DNA of 64,000 bases from Heterobilharzia americana (Eukaryota > Platyhelminthes > Trematoda > Strigeidida > Schistosomatidae), in NCBI GenBank assembly GCA_944470555.2, contig OX104134.1:76564678-76628677 (forward strand). The letters run 5' to 3'. The notes beneath the pieces were generated by a model. The model ran no database searches, was not told where the DNA came from, and worked only from the letters and a program-made list of their open reading frames with translations. Positions 37,674 to 50,504 of the stretch are shown here, in pieces. How positions within the stretch are numbered: position 1 is the first letter of the stretch; every line of letters begins with the position of its first letter. The position numbers and the translations under genes were made by a program.

Positions 37674-38213
37674 AATCTTCCAAAATGTTGTATTTAGCGG
37701 TGCATCTTGTACCAGCTGAAATGTAGTACAGATTGAATCTGGAGGCCATGGGACTTGTTCCATTACATTAAGTGAATAACATCCAGGCGGTTCAGTCCGG
37801 AATGTCACCGTAAAATGTTTTGTGTAATTGTAAAATTCTGAAATAGCATCCTGACTAGAATCCCATATAACACCAGGTTTAAGTCTGCAAGACTTGTGCG
37901 CTCCTTGTATAATGTTTAATTTAGTGCTGATCTTGTAATACTGAAATTGTAAGTATTTAGTCTGGTGTTCAGTAAGACATATCGTGACTGCTGGAGGAGG
38001 TACGCCATCCTTAGGACCTCTTTGATCCAGTCGAACAACTGTTACATATGTTAAGTATTTATGAACAACCACACTCACAGAACTGACTAGAGCTATTACC
38101 ATACAAATGGCAAAAATAGCCCACAAGGCTTTTACAGCTCGGTTGCTATTCACAAATGTCTTTACAACTGGAGTCCATCCAGTCAAAAATCTTGGCTGTT
38201 CCATTTTATTCAT
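37674..38213 (-). CDS. DEG/ENaC channel, first coding exon: N-terminus, TM1 and proximal ectodomain
   Basis: Exactly 180 codons from ATG at 38213 to a strong donor (AAGATT|GTAAGT). An in-frame TGA lies directly before this ATG, which fixes the start within the exon; a second Met is three codons in. Residues about 30-52 form TM1 (ALWAIFAICMVIALVSSVSV). They are followed by GVPPPAVTICLTEHQ, the family's post-TM1 P-A-V-T-I-C motif, and four further ectodomain stretches with Cys (HKSCRL, PPGCYS, DSICTT). DEG/ENaC subunits assemble as trimers in the plasma membrane and pass sodium, gated by peptides, protons or mechanical force. The usual His-Gly gating motif before TM1 is not visible; the segment reads VNSNRAVKALW. 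Ligand and orthology are not known from this sequence. Confidence 0.85.
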
Positions 38214-40149
38214 TCAATGAAATTTAGTCGAAGGTAAGTGAAAATATATAATTTTATATTCAGTAGTAATCACATTACATAACGTCTTCAGCTGTTTTGA
38301 TTTAGTGTTTTTGAGATCCTATATGTTAAATTTGTACAATTCCCTCTGATGAGTTTATCTTTGTCTGTACAAAAAGATATGCGATTTGATCAAAACCATC
38401 AAAATGAAATTTTTCACATTATTTCTTCAGCTGGTTGTGTATACACGGTTTTCATTTTTCTTCATCATTCGATTGACATAAATATACTTCCCAAATAATA
38501 TACACGCCTAAATGGCTGTCAGTTGGCATGCAAAATGTGTGTACTAACAGTAATTGCTGTAGCAGCAGTAAATGCAACCAGCGCAGAGGTATGTAAGTAT
38601 ATATGAATTCACGTGTATAACAACTTTGCCCTATTGTGGATCAATATTTTTAATAGAAGTCTTTTCCTCCCACGATTTCTTTTCTTATACTTTCAACCAA
38701 TCATATTACACTCAATATATGCTTAGTATAGGAATAGAAGGAGAATAGTTTAGGGGGAAAGAAATTACTTCACCTGGAATGCCAAAATTTTCTGTTTCTG
38801 CTTTTGGCTGTGGTTAAATAGTATAAGATTAATTTCGAGAAATATAGTTGAATATAATTGTCACACGGCTGATTAAGAACTCTTCTTGACAGAAATTCAT
38901 ATCTATAAACATGTCTATATATATTCTAATTAACAAAAATAAGTACTACTTTGAGCAAACAATGATGAGGTATTGCTCTTTGCTCAGGTTTCGATGCGAA
39001 GTTTAGCTGAATTAATCTAGGTTTACTGACTTTCCTCTCAACTTCTCACATAAAACGCTAGAAAGAAGACAACGCTTTCACTGAATTCAGCTGAGGAATA
39101 TGAATTAACTGAGCAATGCATTCATTGATCTACAACACTAAAGTCTTTAAGGCAGAAATGCTTAATGTTATAATTACAAAAAAATAGAAGTCGGTGTGGT
39201 TAGAGAAAAGCCAAGGCATAGAAAGCGAATAAATGGTGGAAGAAAAAGCAGAAAAATCTGGAATGTGAAAGGTAAATACTATGAAATATAGGCAAATAAG
39301 TTCATTCTTGAGAATAGTATTATCTAAGATACTAAGCCCATCTTCTGGTAAAACTAACCAGATCACAGTGATCCAAAAGCTAGATAAAATTTGATTTTAT
39401 TTGCAGGTAGACACAACACTGGTGTTGTCTAGATGGGTTTGGCTCAGCTTGCAAGCCCCTGTAAACTAACGAACACTGTTGCAGATTCATATATCTTGGA
39501 CTTGATAGGCAAAAGTTTATTTCAGTACTAAACAGTGAAGAGCAATCCATATTAAATTAGGTAGTCAGTAGTAATGACTGATTCCTCCCACTGACGTTTT
39601 CAATTGGAAAGCAGGCCACATAAATCAGTGAAATGTTATTTTATATTTGATTTAACGTACTTGAAAATAGTACTTTGGAACTCCTGAATTAGGATAATGT
39701 TATTAGAGAAGATTTTCAGCACGACGTATAAGCAATATCGTTAAGGGATTACTGGTCTATCCTAGACTCAGTCGGGTATCAGTCAGCATCTTGGTCAGAG
39801 AATTTAAGTAAGAGATACATGATTACTACAACGCGTAGGTTCAACGTTTGATGTTGTATGAGTTTCTGAGAGCTGCAAATACACCTTGCTAGTATTTGCC
39901 GATGAACTACATGATTTCATACCAATTTGAAATAGCTGAATTCACATAAGTAGAAGTAGTCCGCCTGAAGCAGATACCAAGAGGTTACAAAACAGACAGA
40001 ACTACGAATTTAAATGACCTAATGAGAAGACGACGATTATCTGAAATATGCGAGGTATTGGCGATATACATTACGTTGTTTCAGTTTATCAAGTGCATTA
40101 CCTGTTTCAAGAACTATGTATATTTTTAAAGTTTATTCAAAGAACTTAT
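38214..40149. other. 5' flank of the channel gene, no gene recognised
   Basis: AT-rich DNA that should contain the channel promoter and any 5' untranslated exon, but I see no distinctive element. A 78-codon minus frame at 39130-39366 is hydrophobic without a clear exon structure. Confidence 0.4.
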
Positions 40150-40154
40150 TACAC

Positions 40155-40690
40155 ACAATAATAGAGTATTATTTGCTTAATAACGTTTCGAGCATAGATT
40201 ATTACTCATAATCATATCAGCGTAATCACACTCCTTTCGATATCTGCTTTTTATAGTCCTGTCACCTCTTGTTCTTTGTTTTCAGTTAGATTATTGGAAA
40301 ATAGGAATTCAGCTAAAATTAGAATGACAGACCTGAATAAGACTAATAATCTAGGAAAACACTCGGCTACTGCAGTGGATACACTAACACACAACCACAC
40401 AATAGGGTGTGATAAAACCGCTGTACTCAAGTTCAATATAATTAAGTGGGGAGAAAGATTGATTACTGAAGCCTTGTTCATTGAATCCACACCCAACACA
40501 TGTAATGGGAATGACGCAACACCTATACCAGAGATATGAAAAACGTTACCATCAATAGAAATAAAAAACAAGAGGTGACAGGACTAAAAATATCAGATAT
40601 CGAAAGGAGTGTGATTACATTGATATGGTTATGAACAGTAAAATTTATGCAGGAAACGTCATAAAGTAAATAATACTTTGTCACTGTGCG
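40155..40690 (+). mobile_element. Penelope-like element remnant between inverted ~120-bp arms
   Basis: The left arm (about 40163-40286) and right arm (about 40558-40680) are inverted copies, sharing for example AATCACACTCCTTTCGATAT and CCTGTCACCTCTTGTT with their complements. Between them, on the plus strand, is the C-terminal end of a Penelope-type protein. Penelope-like elements are often bounded by repeats in direct or inverted order, so the arms are best read as terminal repeats (pLTRs). A (TA)n run follows the right end. Confidence 0.65.
40345..40539 (+). pseudogene. Penelope-like GIY-YIG endonuclease C-terminal fragment
   Basis: The frame contains KHSATAVDTLTHNHTIGCD, then ERLITEALFIES and NTCNGNDATPIPEI, which fits the end of the GIY-YIG endonuclease of Penelope-like elements (HS..A...L...H.I.D, R.I.EA..I, N.N..........P.I). 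The N-terminal GIY-YIG catalytic part and the RT are absent, so this is a fragment. It reads toward the right inverted arm, as expected for the 3' end of such an element. Confidence 0.6.
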
Positions 40691-40691
40691 C

Positions 40692-40694
<3 letters not shown>

Positions 40695-40724
<30 letters not shown>
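40695..40724. repeat. (AT)n microsatellite
   Basis: A pure AT dinucleotide run just outside the right arm of the Penelope-like remnant. Confidence 0.9.
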
Positions 40725-40726
<2 letters not shown>

Positions 40727-40995
40727 AATTAAATTCTACCAGTGCCCAAGTTTTGCACTTATATTTATTCAAGGGAAAAAAATATTAACAACACATCCTG
40801 GCTGTTCTGTCATCGAGCTATTCATACATTAAATTCAACACAATAAGTTTTTCTTCGGCTCTGCAATAACTTCTTGTCCTACTTCATAGGTTGTATGAAT
40901 CGTCCTATCGATTCTGTATACTTAATTATTTACTCGTATCTCGGAATCACATGTAGAATTAGGCTAAAGAGAAGGATTATTCGAATTATCCGCGA

Positions 40996-41375
40996 GATTA
41001 TTATTCATTATTACTTGTCCCTCGGTTCCTAGTGAAACATAAGGCTTCAGTAGCACGACTCCATTTCACTCTGTCGTCTGCAGTCTTCTTAACCTGGTTC
41101 CACGACTGCCCAAAAGCTCTCTCATTTCTTCCTCACTCGATCTCCTCCATGTCACCCTTAGACGCTCAACTTGTCGTTTCCCCTTTGGTTCCACTTGACT
41201 GCTTGGTCATGACGTCCCCGAATGGTCTTCTCAGTGTATGCCCAATCCATCTCCACTTTCTTTTGCGTATATGTTAGACAATGGGTTCTTGGTTGGTTCA
41301 CTGCCCGGCCAGAGTTCCTTGTTGATTATTCTTATTATTCTGGTCATCTGATCTTAAGTATTGAGTGTAGGCAGC
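40996..41375 (-). mobile_element. RTE 3'-end fragment, diverged (copy F)
   Basis: On the minus strand this matches the RTE C-terminal region. The plus text CCTAGTGAAACATAAGGCTT corresponds to the end of the coding region in the other copies, with a TTA-rich tail at 40996-41015. It shows more substitutions than copies C, D and E and ends near 41375. No target-site duplication was recognised. Confidence 0.8.
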
Positions 41376-41627
41376 ACAATTAAGCATATTAATCATTTTC
41401 ATCTGCCTTCGATGAACCAGATATCCTTATTAAGTAATCGACAACATTCGATTTCAAGATTTTTCAACTGACAATCGATATTCACTTCATCGACTTTAAC
41501 GTATATTCCGGAACATCATAATTTTTGTGTGAATGAAAATGATTTGACACTCAAAAAGTTTTTTGGTAGTTTAATGATAATAATAATACTGTTCTAGAAT
41601 ATCTTAAACACTTGGATTCATCTTTAC

Positions 41628-41842
41628 AGTACCACTGTGACGTTCGTATGATGTCTTCGAAAAAACATACAGTTGGCGATAGCACTGATCTGCTTGGTAT
41701 TGGTAACAAATTAGTTTATATCTTTCCTTCAGAATATTTTCTGTGATCAGTAAATATTGTTTAGGGATTTTTTCCCAGTAAAGTATCTTTCTGCTCTCCT
41801 TGAACACTAACTTTGCAGTGAAACTGTCCATAATGGTTACTT
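41628..41842 (-). CDS. Putative exon, fibronectin-III-like (minus-strand gene)
   Basis: An open segment bounded by a good acceptor (AACTTCCACAG) and a donor (GGTACT|GTAAAG), 215 nt, entering in phase 1 and leaving in phase 0. It encodes ILYWEKIP and ERYKLICYQYQ, resembling the B-strand Trp and the Y-x-L-x-Y C strand of a fibronectin type III domain. It lies on the same strand as the better FN3-like exons at 50.5-54.7 kb and could belong to the same gene. Its phase does not join directly to the putative exon at 47.6 kb without creating a stop, so another exon or a different boundary is needed. Confidence 0.3.
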
Positions 41843-44800
41843 CTGTGGAAGTTTCTGTCTCACTAACTCTTTTTCAATGTGACAACACTTTTGTCTACTC
41901 TTACCCAAGGAGGATAAAAAAGAGGTAAAAAACACTCTACACTTTATTCAATAGTTGCACCCACGTCAACTTAAGAAATTCTACGAAGTCACTGAGATGT
42001 TCTCATGGCATTTCTATGCAAGTTGATTTTCCAAACCTTTATGAAGACTAAGGATGTTCAGTGGTATGTACTCTAAAACATTTGCAGCTCAGATGCAAAC
42101 AGATGAGACAACAGTTTGAAAGGGAGCTTGCTGAGTTTTGTATACCATTTTATTAGAATTGTCACTTATCACTATAGGATTGAACAAAGATAAGAGAAGC
42201 TAGACGAAAGCATTTACAGATCGAGAGTTGAAATATTCCAGGAAGATGTTATGATTTGCATTATGTCAGGCTCAAAGGTTAAGATGACCATTATGTGGGG
42301 CTAGGAATAAATAACTCCGTAGTTGAGTAGAGTAAGTCATAATGGATTATTTCATTTAGGAAATACTTGCTGGTGAGTGTAGGTTGGATTCATTCAGGCT
42401 TAAAACCACCAAGATTAGGACACCTATTATGTAATGCAGTTTTTTGATCATACTGAAAATAATTCGCACTTTCTTATCTATTATCGTTCCATTGATTAAG
42501 GTATGCAACTCTCCTAATCAAACAGTTAGTTCAAAGTTGAGAATGTGTACCTGGACATCTAAGATGAAGATTTTATTGTAGTAAATTAAACTTAGTGTTT
42601 ATGTGGTGGGATTTCTTTATAGGTGTCTTTCAAACAAACTTTAGATAAATATTTCAGGCAATATCATTTAAATCACACATTTTCACTTTTCTCTGTAGTG
42701 GATCTACCTTGTAGTAAGTAAATATGCGTCATATCGAAACCTTTAAAGACTCTTTCTGGCTTCCAGCCTGCCTTCAGTAGTGTCATAGTAAGAACAGATC
42801 AGTCTGAACGCTTAACTGAACCCAATTTTTTCTGTCATATCAACTTATCCAAGTCTTCTTCTTAAGTCAAGCAAAAACAACCCATTCATCAGTAAGAAGA
42901 AGTCTAATTACCTTCTAAGCTTATTGGCTGAATTTGATGACACTTATATACTTGGAACAGGCTTGGATCTGACGCTGCCGTAAGGAGTCATCAACTGAGT
43001 TTGTGCACAACAATGTAATAGTCCATCAGTCTAGTGCAGATTTACCACTTACGTTAACAAACAATGGGGTGTTCAAGCAGCTGTAACTTTTTTTCCTCAA
43101 AAAAATATTAATAAATTATGGTTATAGGCAGTAATAATATGTTGGCTTTAATAGAAAATTACAGTAAATCTTCCTCATATATGTCAGCATCGTGAGCTCT
43201 GAATAGATATCCACCACGCAAACCGCCTAGTTAAACTCTCATGTGTACTGTAAGTATTTGGAAGATTCAGAACTACATTTATCCACGCTCCTCGTGTTTA
43301 GAGAAGTTAGAACTAGCCAGTAAGAGGTCAGGAAGTTGAATAAACAGCTCTTCCATAAAAGCCATACACGTATTTCAAGACTTGTATCTGCATTTAAAAG
43401 AAACCTCAAACGTTTCAATCTTCAGCATGAAAAATATAACTGAAATGGGTTTTATGAAGTGATTTAAAACAGCTCACCTACAAATCGCCAATGAGTAGTC
43501 TATTAGGTTAATCATATGTCAGGGAAACCGACAGTTTAAGAAAGGAAGGAGTTTACAGTAATTTATACGCTTTATTTCCAACTAAACTGATTCAATAAGC
43601 GGATAGCTTGTTAGGTTCACTGTTAAAAACATCATACATTAAAAACCTTTGATTTCATAACGGTTGGGCATCGTAAAATTTGTATAGACTGGCCACTGGT
43701 GAGTAATCAGTTTTGGTGTCTGGTGCTGAGTGTTGACCGAAATCCGTCAATTATTTCTGCAACTTGACTACTAATCTAGAAGACTCATAATCCCGGCGTA
43801 CTTCAATTGCTGAGAAGTTCCAACAAGCACGAAAACCAGGTTTAGAGCTTTTGTCGACTGCTTTCAACCAACTAGCGTTATAAAAGTTTTCTATAGTCAC
43901 TTCAGTCCTGCTCATGGTGCCTCAAAACAGTACTTACATCTATGTGGTCTTGAATCATTCACCCTGATAATTAGGGTTGCCAAACGTTAGTGACATGGAG
44001 TTTTAAAGATAAGCGAAATGACTTAAATTGAAAATAGGCAATGAAAAGAAACAGGTAACCCCGCGCAACTTAAGTGATATGACAACTGAATTAAATCAAA
44101 GCATTATAAAATCCTTTTGAAGATTCCTTTTCAAATCCATTTAGGCACTAACTATAAGTTGGTTGAATGGTGTACAAAACATACATTCTGTTGAAACACT
44201 ACTCATATCTTAATTCATCACTTTTGTTGTGGTAAAACTCGCGCTACTCTTGACTTAGAAGCCTGTTCAGTCTTTCGGTGGCGTCAGGGTTGGTACTGCC
44301 ACTACGAATGTGTAAGAACTTGACGTTAGCTTGATAACAGATGATTTCCTTTCAGAGATGTATTTCATAAGGCGATGGTACAAACTGAGATAACTCCTGG
44401 CATAACTTATTCTGTATTTCACTAAGCTATTCAAGTAAATTAGAATTAGGATAGCTCCATTCTAGTTTATGCAATAGCCAAGCAGAATGACGCTTGTCAT
44501 CAACAAAAAAAATAATCATAAAGTACAACAGTTTCTTGAGATATTTCTTTTCAGAAACTTTGCCAGCTGCCAACCAAACACTATGGAATTTTTCTACTTT
44601 AAAAAACATTTTATACACTCAGTCTGACATATCAAAGTATTTTATGGGAATAAGACATTTTATACTAATGGTCACACGTGGAACCTACTGAATCTTTTGT
44701 GCAGGATAGTTTCAGAAGTTTGAATGTGAAAATGAGTCCAGTATGTTTGAGAAAAAAAGTTTAAGTTCAAATACTATTCTTTTTCATCTTGTTATATTAG

Positions 44801-46919
44801 GTGGAAGGAACACAAAATGTAAAAGGAAATACTATAATCGATAGAGAAATTTTCACTTAACCAAAATTCTTGAACACATCGAAAGCAGTCGTAGTAAACT
44901 TTTTCATGAAGGAATGCATTATGCCAACTATCACTATGCTGTGTTCTGAAATGTCAACATTTTCTGCAACCAAGTGAGAATAATTCAAAAACTAAATGAC
45001 AGTCTACCACTGGTATTTCCGGTCAATAGAATATAAATTAGAACATTTGAATCTGACTGCTCAACTTGAGTGCATTTTTGAACTCTTTTTTCATCTGAGA
45101 ATTTTCACACACCACTTCTATCAAATGCGAAGTGTTTTTGTTGGAAGCTATTGAGCCTATGTTTACTGCTCCCTGTTCAAGCTATAGAACGTTTCCAAAC
45201 TAGCCAGATATACTACAGATTTTAAGTTTTCTATAGTGTAATAGTTTCTGAGTAATCTGAGTCTCGTTATACATTACATGACATACAGTTTCATCTACCT
45301 TAGGTGATCGAATTCTAGTGTGAACCCACTTACCGAAATTGTACTTATGTGTACACAGTTGTTATTAGATATACCATTATTTAATTCCTGTATCACATCG
45401 ATTTGGCTGACGAAACTTCTGTGGATTTTTCCCATCTATTCAATTAGTTACTAGTTAGTAACACTCTTGCATTGAAGACCAAACGTTTCTGGATGATTTC
45501 CAGTGAAAATCGTTTTAACCTTAGTGTAGAGTGGTTAAAAATCTGTGGATAACATTGATATTGATTGTACAACTAGTAAATGCTTCACAAGTTATTCATG
45601 CTTTTTATGAACTGGTCAATGCTATTAATGAACGCTTTCTACCAATAAAAATCTCTATAAAAAGTTAAGCAGTGGACAATTTTCATGCTAGGTCTTTTTT
45701 TATAATTTACGACCTAAATTTCAGACATAATTCAGGCGTGAATTTCCCCACCTGATTCTTTCTTCTTGAATCTCATGTCGATAAAACAATTTTGCACTTT
45801 ATGCATAACATTTAATTTATCCTAATATAAAGGAACGAATTCCACTAACTTTTGTTTATCAGTTACAGAAACTACAGACCTATTCCTGTATTCATTTTGG
45901 TTTATCCAATTCGATATCAGATAATTTTGAAAACATTTTCTATGATCCTCTAGAAGCCAAGTATTGCCTAACATACTTCTGAAGCATATCTAGTCTGTGT
46001 AAATGCATACACGTATCCACATCTTAATTAAATGTTACAGGAATATAAAATCATGACTGACAAAAGTATTTCATTGCTCTAGACTCTCACCTTTATCGTT
46101 AAATGAGTATAACTCTACGAAAAGGCATTCAAGAATATGTAGACTTAAGTGGAAATTAGGAGGTCTTAGCCATGATGTCTTTCACTCTTTTTTCCCAAGA
46201 TAACAGATTTATCTGTCATATAGTTCTGGATACGAAGTATCATAAAGGAGTTTGAGACTATAAATTAACTGCTACCTTCTTTTTGAATACATTTCAACTT
46301 TTGTGCACGAATGAGATTTAGAAACCTAATTCTATTTAGATTCTTATTAAGAAGTGTAAGCTATTGGTCAGATATATTCAAAGACCAGATTGTGACTCAT
46401 TTCTCTCCTAAATCAAGGCACATATGGTAATAAATACTAGTAAGCTGATTATTTAAATGGTTACCAGTTAACTTTGATAGGGATCTTTCATCATTTACTG
46501 AAAGGAGAAATTTATCTTGCTGTAGTGAAAGTGGTTCAAATTAAAGCATATTTTTAATGTTTGAGGTTGATTCTTGATTACATTTCTGTTGTATTCATTA
46601 ACACTATACCGATTTCGATTCCAAACTTCTGTCTATTTTTTGTGTGATAGTGAGTTTCAATTATGACTTATTTGATTGCAGAATATTTGTGCTTCATTTT
46701 TTCTTATCGAAAAAACTTTTTCTAGTCTTTCATTAATTGTTGTGGCAATCTTTATCTTTAAACTATTCTCAAAACTCAAATTGTTTCGAACAGTATCAAT
46801 TCTATTTCTTCGTTCAGAAAACATTCATACGAGAAAGGTACCTCAGAACCTTCACCCATAATTCTGAAAGAGATGGGATTTAGGTGGCACTTAAACTTAC
46901 AAACTCACTAAGAAACAAG
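41843..46919. other. AT-rich DNA, probably intronic, nothing firm
   Basis: If the FN3-like exons belong to one gene, this stretch is intron. A 63-codon minus frame at 44427-44618 has a good acceptor (TTTGGTTGGCAG) but no donor before its stop. I did not call it. Confidence 0.35.
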
Positions 46920-47115
46920 CCATGAAGGTTTAGAGATCCTGTAGACCCGTTCAGGCAAAATAATTTATCAGATTTTATACAATGAATTTACGGTTAAGTA
47001 CATCAGTCAGATTAGTCAGTCGGGGCTAGCTAGAATATCAGAGCACAAAGGCCTAACCGAATCTAGGATCCAGAACCCCAGTACAACAAGATGTGTTAAA
47101 GAGAAGCTCACACGT
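46920..47115 (+). mobile_element. Penelope-like element fragment (GIY-YIG N-terminal region, broken)
   Basis: The plus-strand frame reads KIIYQILYNEFTVKYISQ and then GLARISEHKGLTESR, which resembles the Penelope endonuclease pattern VYQI.C..C..YIGQT.....RI.EHK. The Cys residues and the Gly of YIGQ are mutated (YISQ). Upstream, another frame gives RDPVDPFRQNNL, the linker that precedes this block at 52.6 kb. The fragment is a decayed remnant. Confidence 0.5.
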
Positions 47116-47604
47116 TGTGATATATGAGGTCATATACAACTATACAATGGGATGAGGCAGATTGACTGTCTTCAAAACTGACTTGTCAGCATGAAGGGGG
47201 AGATTGTTAATTGAATCGTTGTTTATCAAACCAAGCATATCAAGCACATGACTCAACACTTATTCTCGATATCTGGAAAATCCTACTGTCCCTACAACTG
47301 CTGAAGGAGAAGAAGCAGAACTGTAAAAACAGAATGTGAATGATATAAACTTACGTCTGATATGAATATGATGAACAAGTTCTGTTAGAAATGTAATGCA
47401 GTAAAAATGACTGTTTCATCTTGTGAAATACCAAATAAACAAGTTAAATGGAGTTATGAAACTGAAATTGGGAATTTTTATCAGGTATATATATGCCAAG
47501 ATGACAATCATTTCACGCATATGAATATTGCTTTTAAAGAAATCATGATCAACTGCTGAAATGCACATCTACAAATTTTGATGTTTTTCTCGACTACGCC
47601 TTAC

Positions 47605-47726
47605 AAGTTTCTTTATATGAAGTCATTAGTTTTGATCTAAGGATATTTCTCGCTTGCCTAAACTGAAGCAGAAGGACTTTGATGTTCAAGTGATGAAGCC
47701 AAACAACTTCATCTTCGCTTCCAAAA
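47605..47726 (-). CDS. Putative exon of the minus-strand FN3-like gene
   Basis: A 122-nt segment with an excellent acceptor (GCTAACTTTCAG) and donor (AACTT|GTAAGG). The frame encodes FGSEDEVVWLHHLNIKVLLL and continues to TSYKET. The splice sites are the main evidence; the domain is not recognised with confidence. It would enter in phase 2 and leave in phase 1, so at least one further exon must lie between it and the phase-0 end of the exon at 50.5 kb. Confidence 0.3.
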
Positions 47727-50504
47727 CTGAAAGTTAGCTTGGCAATATTATCAAGGTTATTTGCTAAAGTATACAGTTTCAAATTGATAACAAATCACAT
47801 TCCTGAGTTATTCGGGAACACCACTAGGGTAAAGCCTAACTAAGCGTTGCAAAACAACTGCGTGTGATGCCTCTGTTAAATTTAAAAACATGCTTTTGTT
47901 AATTATCCACTCGGAACATTTAGTAAAATATCTGAAGACTTATATTCTTCTGCTATTTGTGACTTGCTTATACTGTGTAGATTGATTATGACCATTTGCA
48001 GTTACGTTGTCTTCTTAGCAAATTTCTGTTTAACGATTCCTATTCAATTAGTTACAAGACAATGAATGAAAGATTTACTTTTCAATATTTTTTCTTCACG
48101 TCCTGCAATTGTGAAATGAAATTTCTGAATATAATACAGGCGAAGTTAGCAACCAATACAGTTTGCATAAATATGAATTAAGGCGTATAAGCAGATAATC
48201 TCTTTTACTTCTACAGTCTTAAAATGAATTATATAAATATGAATAGCAACAAGGTAAAGAAAGAACGAAATAAGGACAAAAACCAAGGGTGGAGGGAAAA
48301 GACTGAGTGTATTGTGGTCTACTTGGCGACTAGCAGTGAAATTTAGGATACGCGCCTTTTGAAGGCGAAGAGAGGTATGATGCCTGAATATGTTTCTTCT
48401 GAACGAAGAGTTCGTGTTTGATCACGCTGTTTTATACAGCTTCATCTGCGTCGAGAAAGATTTGGTGAGCTTCATTTGATGGCTCCTACCCCACATTGTG
48501 TATGACAATAGATCCTGAACTAAAATTTATACGGAATACTGTGACTACAATTCTTCTGATAGCTACTCATGCCTGTGAATTCGTCTTATGAATACAAGAA
48601 AACCGAACTGAAAAAAGCTCTAGCAACTGGAGAACACACTGAGAAGTCAGAATTAAATGAGGAGTTTAAAGGATCATATAAGTTGATGTATACATGTAAA
48701 GTAGGTCAAAAATGCAACTTATGCCTCATAACCAAACAAAGGGGGGAAAAGGAACAAAAGTAGAAACTGGAGAAATCCGAGTAAAAAGACCTTTAAAAAC
48801 ATACACCATTGAAAGTAAAGGATCCGGGAGAAAAAAAATAGTTTTGTATGCAGATACATACAGCCAGGTCAGGTTGGTGTGATCACTGGACAGGAGTTTT
48901 GAAGACTTCCGGATGACCTCAACAGCAGAGTATCTGGGAAACTCAGCATGTCCACAGAACCCAAATATTCACACCATTTGAATTTGGCTGGGTGGGTGGC
49001 GGTCTCGTTATATAACTTCCATACACCAATATACAAAAATGAATATGATGGTCAGTTTAAAAATGATTACAAATAACGCTGTCTATGTTGATAATTCCCA
49101 CAGCTGAGTATCATTTCAGCTGTCTAACTGTGTTATCAACAAAGACTCTGTTGCAAATCATCGAAACATCCAAGATCATGAGATGTGATACTTGAGACAA
49201 GTATCATGGGACTACGAAATATTCTCCTGAATATCTTGAGTAGTTAGAAAGCACTGAAGTTGGTGTGTAGATTTGTCCAGCCAAATCACAGTGATCTAAA
49301 CACCTAACGGCTTTTTTCCTGGTTTGTGGTGGACATCATTGGCAGTGCTCTCGAACAAAGTTCTCTCACAAAGCTCGTTTCTTCCCTCCTCCTGAATCTG
49401 GCTGGATGCCCTGGTGGATGGCTGAATGTGTCCATGCAAACAAATAAGATGTTCAGTATACTTTCACTATCCACGTTGACATTTCTCACAGATGAGTGAT
49501 CTTTCAGCTGCTCAATTTTCTCGAAAGTTTTACGTATTTCTTCTTTCTTTTTATTCCTTTTCTTGTCGTTTCTCTCTGGATACTCAGTTTATTTTTTTCC
49601 TGTTTATTTTATATTTCACGATTACTTATTAACTCCATCTCAACACACTCTGAACCCGTAATTATTTTACACTTGTACTTTTTTATTATGCAGCTGAGAT
49701 ATCATGTATACTCTGCCTTATTTATTGGCCTTTTGTGTATTTCTCCTTTTGGATCCACCTACGTTCTCCTTGTCAATGACTCATGAAGAAAAAGGGATCA
49801 AATCTTTAAATTTTTATCATAAAGAAAAAACTTATCGATAAACTCTGCTGAACTAAGTCACAGTTGAATCATTCCTCATGTATAAACTCTAGACGAATGT
49901 AATATAATTCCCTTAACAGTAATTCATCTCAGTATGGGCAGTTTCATTTGCAAAGTGCCATTTTGTAATTTCCTAAGAAACATATTTGTTAATATTGGGT
50001 CGAACGGAGATCCTACAGGCAATCTGTTAATTCACCTGTAGAAATTACTATTGAATATGAATGAGAAACTCAATAAACATTTTATTAGTGGAGGGTTCAA
50101 ATTCATCTGAAGAATACCAGTTTCTAACTATCTGTCTAACAAATACTTGCATGTATAATCTACTACTTCAATAACGACGTTGGTTAAGAACGATATAACC
50201 TTACAATCACAAATTCAAAATGTATGTTACGAATTATACTTTAGGAAAACTTAGTCTGTATTATCGTAGAACAGCAGAACCAGAAAAGTATTTATTGAAA
50301 AGAAAATTCTGTGTACACATTTTTTTAATTTAAATTATATTCCATCCAGCGTTCCAAGTCCACATATTGCTAGCAATAATGACAGTGACTGGCTAAGCTG
50401 GTCTCTTTCTCTTCTTAGAGAGTTTAGTACAAACTCAAACTGATCGTTTTTGTATCTATGAGAAAGAAAAAGTATATTCTTTTGTAAAAAGCAGCTGCTC
50501 TCAC
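47727..50504. other. AT-rich DNA, probably intronic, nothing firm
   Basis: Short open frames only. A Ser/Thr-rich hydrophobic plus frame at 49496-49786 and a GC-richer patch around 49310-49440 have no recognisable domain. Confidence 0.35.

Noticed and set aside
37405..37719. 104-codon plus-strand frame over the channel's first exon
   Set aside because: It overlaps the antisense of a well-supported exon with TM1 and family motifs, and shows no domain of its own.
44427..44618. 63-codon minus-strand frame with a good acceptor
   Set aside because: No usable donor before the in-frame stop, and only a weak FN3-like look. It could be a terminal exon, but the support is too thin.
49060..49500. Direct repeat of about 40 bp (GTTGATAATTCCCACAGCTGAG and GTTGACATTTCTCACAGATGAG contexts)
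   Set aside because: The similarity is partial and I could not define repeat edges; it may be chance or an old duplicated repeat piece.
49496..49786. 96-codon hydrophobic plus-strand frame
   Set aside because: It is rich in Phe, Leu and Ser from a T-rich tract, with no start context, motif or splice evidence.
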